This document shows, in pieces, positions 60,948 through 64,000 of a DNA stretch of 64,000 nt. The first letter of the stretch is position 1, and every line of letters begins with the position of its first letter. The DNA lies in the NCBI GenBank assembly GCA_023389035.1, contig JAEWFC010000030.1:650230-714229 (forward strand), written 5' to 3'. The notes under the pieces were generated by a model that searched no databases, was not told the DNA's origin, and saw only the letters and a list, made by a program, of their open reading frames with translations. Source of the DNA: Acidobacteriota bacterium. GTDB taxonomy: Bacteria; Acidobacteriota; Blastocatellia; Pyrinomonadales; Pyrinomonadaceae. Made by a program: the position numbers and the translations under genes.

Positions 60948-62020
60948 CCGTCGCTGCTTGTTTGCATGTTCCTGAAGCTAAGCCCGCGCTTCGCGATCAG
61001 GATGAGACCGACGGCCGTCCAGAAAAGTATTCGCCCTTTTCTGATGATGGCAAGGGTCACGCCGATCGCCGCCCCGAAACCGAGAGTCTCAGCCACGAAT
61101 TGGGCACCCGCCTCGTCAACGCCGATCAGGAAAGGGATAAGCTTGAATACGATCGTGATCAGCCGGCTGACCGATTCCAGCAGAAACGCGCTTAGCAGGT
61201 GCCCGATCGCTGGTTCGACGATCCGTGAAAGGATGAACCAGACCTCGATCACGCCGAGTATGTGAAACAGAGCCTCGGTGATGCAGATCGGCAGAAATCG
61301 GTCCGGGTGGCGGCGATAAAACCCGTAGATCAGATTCTCAAACAGCCTGACCTGCATTCGTCCGCGTTCAAGAATTCCCTGCAGCCAGCCGCGTTGATAG
61401 ATCCACTCACATGTCTCGCTGGCAAAGTGCCATTGCCGGACGATCATCACTATCAGAAACAAAATGATCGCAATGATCACACCTATTATTACGTCGATCG
61501 TGATCACCCAGCCCTGGTCGAGCGTAAAGCCGCGAAGCAGCGTCACTGCCCCGAGTATCAAAAAGACGCTGGTCGTAAGACTGTAGAAAAGGTTTTCGGT
61601 AGCGATCGATGAAAGCCCGACGACCAGTGGCACGCGCTTTCGCACCGCGACCGCCTTGGCCGTACCGCTTATCAATATCCCCAGCGGCAGCATACTGCTC
61701 ATCGCCTCGCCGATGATCACGGCGGGCACGGTGTCGCGCAGTTCCAGTTTATAAGGCTCATAAACCGAAAGCTTCCACGCCAGCCCGCGGAGTACGATGC
61801 GGCAAGAGTAGATCGCCAGAATGACTGCAAAGCCGACAAATCCGAACCGCTCGATATTCAGAACGATCTCTGAAAGCCCGACCGAATACACGAAATAGAT
61901 GAATAAAGCTATGCCGCCCAGCGTCATCACGGCGCCGAGCAGCTTGAGGCGGTTTGTGTCTTTTGCGGATATTCGCCGATGGTTTTTGGCGGGGATCTCG
62001 GCTTCGGGTTCGGAATTCAC
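60944..62020 (-). CDS. Lysylphosphatidylglycerol-synthase-like membrane protein
   Basis: 358 residues with about eight hydrophobic segments and the LPG_synthase_TM pattern (VIIGEAMSSMLPLGILISGTAKAVAV, ITEALFHILGVIEVWFILSR, FLLESVSRLITIVFKLIPFLIGVDEAGAQFVAE). It has only the flippase-like membrane part, no soluble aminoacyl-transferase domain. Function beyond membrane lipid handling is not known. Confidence 0.85.
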   Translation of the reverse strand: MNSEPEAEIPAKNHRRISAKDTNRLKLLGAVMTLGGIALFIYFVYSVGLSEIVLNIERFGFVGFAVILAIYSCRIVLRGLAWKLSVYEPYKLELRDTVPAVIIGEAMSSMLPLGILISGTAKAVAVRKRVPLVVGLSSIATENLFYSLTTSVFLILGAVTLLRGFTLDQGWVITIDVIIGVIIAIILFLIVMIVRQWHFASETCEWIYQRGWLQGILERGRMQVRLFENLIYGFYRRHPDRFLPICITEALFHILGVIEVWFILSRIVEPAIGHLLSAFLLESVSRLITIVFKLIPFLIGVDEAGAQFVAETLGFGAAIGVTLAIIRKGRILFWTAVGLILIAKRGLSFRNMQTSSDG

Positions 62021-62104
62021 TTAGCGTTGCCTTATGCTGTGTTGCTGATTAGAATGGTATTTTATCTATCGTTGAATAACAAAACCTTATAGGAAAAACA
62101 TATT

Positions 62105-63283
62105 ATGAGCACTGCAACCGGAACTGCGTTATCAAATACGGGACTTACCACGCTCTCTGAAGAAGAAGAATTGTTTCGCGCATCGGTCCGAGAATTTGCC
62201 GAAGGCGAGGTCCGCCCGCGTGTCGAAGCCATGGAACACGCCTCAAAGCTCGACGGCGATCTGATCAAGCAGTGTTTCGAGCTGGGCCTGATGGCTATCG
62301 AGTCGCCCGAGGAATACGGCGGTGCCGGTTCGACCATCTTTAACGCGATCATCGCTATCGAAGAGCTCGCTCGCGTTGACGCCAGCGTCTCTGTATTCGT
62401 TGACGTGCACAATACGCTGGTCACCAATGCCTTTATGCGTTGGGCAAACGACGACCAGAAAAAGAAGTATATGCCGCAGCTCGCCGAAGGCCGCGTCGGT
62501 GCGTACGCGCTCAGCGAAGCGGGTTCTGGATCGGATGCATTCGCCCTCACGACGCGCGCGGTCGACAAAGGCGATCACTATGAGATCACCGGCCAAAAGC
62601 TGTGGATCACCAATGGCAACGAGGCTGAGATATTCATCCTTTTCGCGACGGTCGATCCCGCCGCCGGCTACAAAGGGATCACCGCGTTCATAGTCGAAAA
62701 AGGTTTTGAAGGATTCACCGTTGGCAAGAAAGAGGACAAGCTCGGCATTCGTGCCTCATCGACAACGGAGCTGATCCTGGATAACTGTAAGGTTCCGAAA
62801 GAGAACGTGCTTGGCGAGGTAGGCAAGGGCTACAAGGTCTCTATCGAAACCCTGAACGAAGGCCGCATCGGCATCGGCGCACAGATGCTGGGCATCGCTC
62901 AGGGCGCTTACGAAGCGGCGCTGAAATACACCGCCGAACGAGAGCAGTTCGGCCAATCGATCAATAATTTTCAGGCGGTCCAATTTCAGCTCGCCGAGAT
63001 GGCCGTCGAGATCGAAGCGACTCGCCTGCTCGTTTACAACGCCGCACGCCTCAAAGACGCCGGCAAGCCTTTCCTAAAAGAAGCGGCGATGGCAAAGCTC
63101 TATTCATCACGCTGTGCCGAGGCCGTCGCATCAAAGGCCATCGAGCTTTTCGGCGGGTACGGCTACGTGAAAGATTACCCCGTCGAAAAATTCTGGCGCG
63201 ATTCCAAGATCGGCGCCATCTACGAAGGCACCAGCAACATGCAGCTCCAAACCATCGCAAAACTCATCACCACCGGTAAATAG
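62105..63283 (+). CDS. Acyl-CoA dehydrogenase
   Basis: 392 residues. YALSEAGSGSDAFALTTRA and LWITNGNEAEIFILFA (FAD binding), GIRASSTTELILDNCKVP, GIAQGAYEAALKYTAEREQFGQSINNFQAVQFQLAEMA, FGGYGYVKDYPVEKFWRDSKIGAIYEGTSNMQ with the catalytic Glu in YEGTSN. Short-chain-type ACAD, FAD-dependent, using ETF as acceptor. Single gene. The AATT-rich 80 bp upstream hold its promoter region. Confidence 0.94.
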   Translation: MSTATGTALSNTGLTTLSEEEELFRASVREFAEGEVRPRVEAMEHASKLDGDLIKQCFELGLMAIESPEEYGGAGSTIFNAIIAIEELARVDASVSVFVDVHNTLVTNAFMRWANDDQKKKYMPQLAEGRVGAYALSEAGSGSDAFALTTRAVDKGDHYEITGQKLWITNGNEAEIFILFATVDPAAGYKGITAFIVEKGFEGFTVGKKEDKLGIRASSTTELILDNCKVPKENVLGEVGKGYKVSIETLNEGRIGIGAQMLGIAQGAYEAALKYTAEREQFGQSINNFQAVQFQLAEMAVEIEATRLLVYNAARLKDAGKPFLKEAAMAKLYSSRCAEAVASKAIELFGGYGYVKDYPVEKFWRDSKIGAIYEGTSNMQLQTIAKLITTGK

Positions 63284-64000
63284 CCAGCCGCCCGGAAGCA
63301 CATTCAAAACTTCGCTCGATATCCGGGCGAAGTTTTTCTTTTGCAAGGCGCTCGAGAAATGGCGGAGCCGTCTCACCGACAACGTCGGCGATAGCCACGT
63401 CCTTTAGGGCATGGTTATCGGCCGCACAATTCCTAGGGCGTTTTAGCGTCCTTCCTGCACTCCGGCTTCAGCCATCAGATCGCCTCAACTACGCCTCCCA
63501 GCCAAGCCCGTGCTCACGCGGTTCTGGATTCGCGAGCCTACTTTGCGAACTTGGCGTCTTTGCGTGAAATGGTGTTACAGGGTCTCCAAGCCCTTGCTCA
63601 CGAGCGGGCTTCGGCATCCGGCCTTGCATATCATGCAAATCGCGCATATCGCGCAATCTACCATCGGGATCGGCACGTCAAGGATCCATGATCTACCGGG
63701 ACCACCAACGTCCAGCTCTTTGATAACTCGATCACCAACCCCCAAAATGCGTCACCAAAATGTGTTCACCGCGGCACCAAAATGCGTCACCACTGTTACT
63801 GGTGACGCGGCATGACGGCAGCGGCTTTGCCGCTTTGGTGTGCGGAAAGGCTGTGCCTTTCCGTCAGGCTCTCAAAGATCCTGAGGCTACGCCTCCAATT
63901 GGCATAAAGACTGGGCGGAGCTCTAAAATCTTTCGTAGTTTCAGAAAGGCAGACCCTTTCCGCATACCGGTGGCGTAGCCCTTAGACCGTTTGACCGCTG
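63284..64000. repeat. Non-coding right end with short interspersed palindromes
   Basis: No credible gene is seen. Features: three imperfect copies of CACCAAAATGCGTCACC (63738-63791), a palindrome GCGTCACCA-N7-TGGTGACGC (63784-63808), and REP-like hairpins of the form nGGCnnGCCn: GGCAGCGGCTTTGCCGC (from 63827), GGAAAGGCTGTGCCTTTCC (63844-63862) and GAGGCTACGCCTC (63883-63896). A remnant of an unrelated protein may lie at 63600-63720. Confidence 0.6.

Noticed and set aside
1..64000. CRISPR, prophage, insertion sequence, tRNA or rRNA
   Set aside because: No such motif, transposase, integrase or cloverleaf seen by eye; not tested computationally.

Overview
This is a 64 kb chromosomal window from a Gram-negative bacterium. 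It most resembles an acidobacterium of the Blastocatellia/Pyrinomonas type. That placement is inferred from the very large Oar-like TonB receptor with an N-terminal carboxypeptidase-regulatory domain, the cysteine-containing GDxxRxCxxC small protein, the several secreted serine beta-lactamase-like hydrolases and the codon style; there is no rRNA to confirm it. No phage, insertion sequence, CRISPR array, tRNA or rRNA was found.

Layout. 0-2.2 kb: PilZ protein (cut by the edge), tandem universal stress protein, spermidine-synthase-like methyltransferase fold. 2.3-6.1 kb: one large TonB-dependent receptor. 6.4-14.5 kb: a signalling island with a receiver-like protein, a small zinc protein, a REC-GGDEF-EAL protein, an NtrC-type activator and a multi-PAS hybrid histidine kinase. 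Three sequences match the sigma54 -24/-12 consensus with exact GG-N10-GC spacing. One of them would drive a roughly 235-nt RNA that ends in a strong terminator and shows CUCCCAC in three predicted hairpin loops. 14.5-19.2 kb: the classic block mnmE, jag, yidC, yidD, rnpA, rpmH on the minus strand, in which rnpA has no start codon except one upstream of rpmH, so that rpmH appears to lie wholly inside rnpA. 19.2-27.2 kb: small envelope proteins, a DUF445 protein and purM-purN, bounded by two inverted copies of a palindromic repeat of about 180 bp. The right copy has cut into the 3' end of an mnmA remnant.

27.2-31.1 kb: NuiA-like protein, the probable replication origin (DnaA-box-like sites both upstream of dnaA and between dnaA and dnaN), dnaA and dnaN. 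31.1-42.3 kb: mostly co-oriented housekeeping and accessory genes (Mpo1-like, DUF2721, PflX-type radical SAM, a secreted HExxH protein, ParDE, PrxQ, TRIC channel, YggX-like, Bpt/Ate-like transferase, class II photolyase, phosphodiester glycosidase, serine hydrolase). 42.3-52.6 kb: a Lys/Ala/Pro-rich histone-like protein, clpA, a tandem repeat, pirin, O-methyltransferase, a LuxR-type regulator lacking its phosphoacceptor Asp, a TPR protein, an AlaRS catalytic-domain-only gene, msrB and a fasciclin protein.

52.7-64 kb: a third serine hydrolase, a run of three tiny genes sharing a TITIAE peptide, a class IV aminotransferase, a DUF1287 lipoprotein, alpha/beta hydrolase, truB, recX, a SLC13-type transporter, an LPG-synthase-like membrane protein, an acyl-CoA dehydrogenase, and a repeat-rich non-coding right end.

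The points most worth following are the rpmH/rnpA nesting, the sigma54 island with its candidate anti-Shine-Dalgarno small RNA, and the TITIAE mini-gene cluster.
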